Shown here: one piece after another, positions 63,922 through 64,000 of the stretch
Layout: each line of letters opens with the position of its first letter
How positions within the stretch are numbered: the stretch's first letter is position 1
NCBI RefSeq assembly: GCF_900113065.1
Contig: NZ_FOOA01000019.1
Location: forward strand, 1 to 64,000
Origin: Aureimonas phyllosphaerae
GTDB taxonomy: Bacteria > Pseudomonadota > Alphaproteobacteria > Rhizobiales > Rhizobiaceae
DNA: 64,000 nt
Direction: 5' to 3'
Made by a program: the position numbers and the translations under genes
The notes under the pieces: generated by a model
Told to the model about the DNA's origin: nothing
The model's input: the letters and a program-made list of their open reading frames with translations, nothing else
Databases searched by the model: none

Positions 63922-64000
63922 TCCCGATTCCCGATCGTGGAAGGATGCCGCTCGGACCGCAGGGGGGAAACCGGCTTCGGCCCCCTTTCCACCGATTCGT

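Overview
The window looks like a chromosomal segment of a GC-rich alphaproteobacterium of the order Hyphomicrobiales (Rhizobiales). The signs are a Rhizobiales-type porin, a Ros/MucR-type regulator, dense ABC-transporter operons and GC-biased codons. The family is less certain; an Aurantimonadaceae-like organism is a guess. No rRNA, tRNA or CRISPR array was seen.

Layout. 1-3.4 kb: the end of a GGDEF-EAL c-di-GMP enzyme and three small secreted proteins of unknown role. 3.6-10.8 kb: a minus-strand oligopeptide ABC operon (fused ATPases, binding protein, two permeases) ending in an M14 metallopeptidase. 10.8-18.8 kb: a gene-poor accessory region with a MucR-like regulator lacking the zinc cysteine, a ClpP-like/PAN exported protein, and a small minus-strand module. 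That module holds a TnsA-like protein with a damaged active site, a short TnsB-core-derived protein and an unknown protein, divergent from an XRE regulator. 18.8-27.7 kb: a Tn7/Tn5053-like transposition operon, tnsA-tnsB-tnsC-tniQ plus a second tniQ whose C-terminus is an IS5-type transposase DNA-binding domain. It is closed by four 15-bp direct repeats and a TGT/ACA-type end. It carries no visible cargo, and its other end was not found. 27.9-31.2 kb: a cobalamin riboswitch and the btuFCD-type uptake operon. 31.4-35.6 kb: the efeU-efeO-efeB-efeM iron uptake operon on the minus strand. 35.9-39.6 kb: metH, B12-dependent methionine synthase, behind a near-perfect palindrome. 40-43.8 kb: a major porin and the malic enzyme MaeB. 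44-48.6 kb: a YtfQRT-YjfF-type sugar ABC transporter. 49-53.9 kb: a mannitol-type dehydrogenase, an OhrR-like MarR regulator, an alpha-ketoglutarate-semialdehyde-type dehydrogenase and a LysR regulator. 54.2-58.8 kb: a complete branched-chain-amino-acid-type ABC operon. 58.9-64 kb: a membrane GGDEF protein, a fused acyl-CoA synthetase/GNAT acetyltransferase and a small hypothetical protein.

How the genes fit together. The core parts are nutrient uptake units (peptides, B12, iron, sugar, amino acid or amide) joined to central metabolism. B12 import and B12-dependent MetH lie within 5 kb of each other. The accessory part is built from Tn7-like transposition genes in two states: a set with intact catalytic motifs, and a neighbouring set with lost catalytic residues that may be domesticated or decaying.
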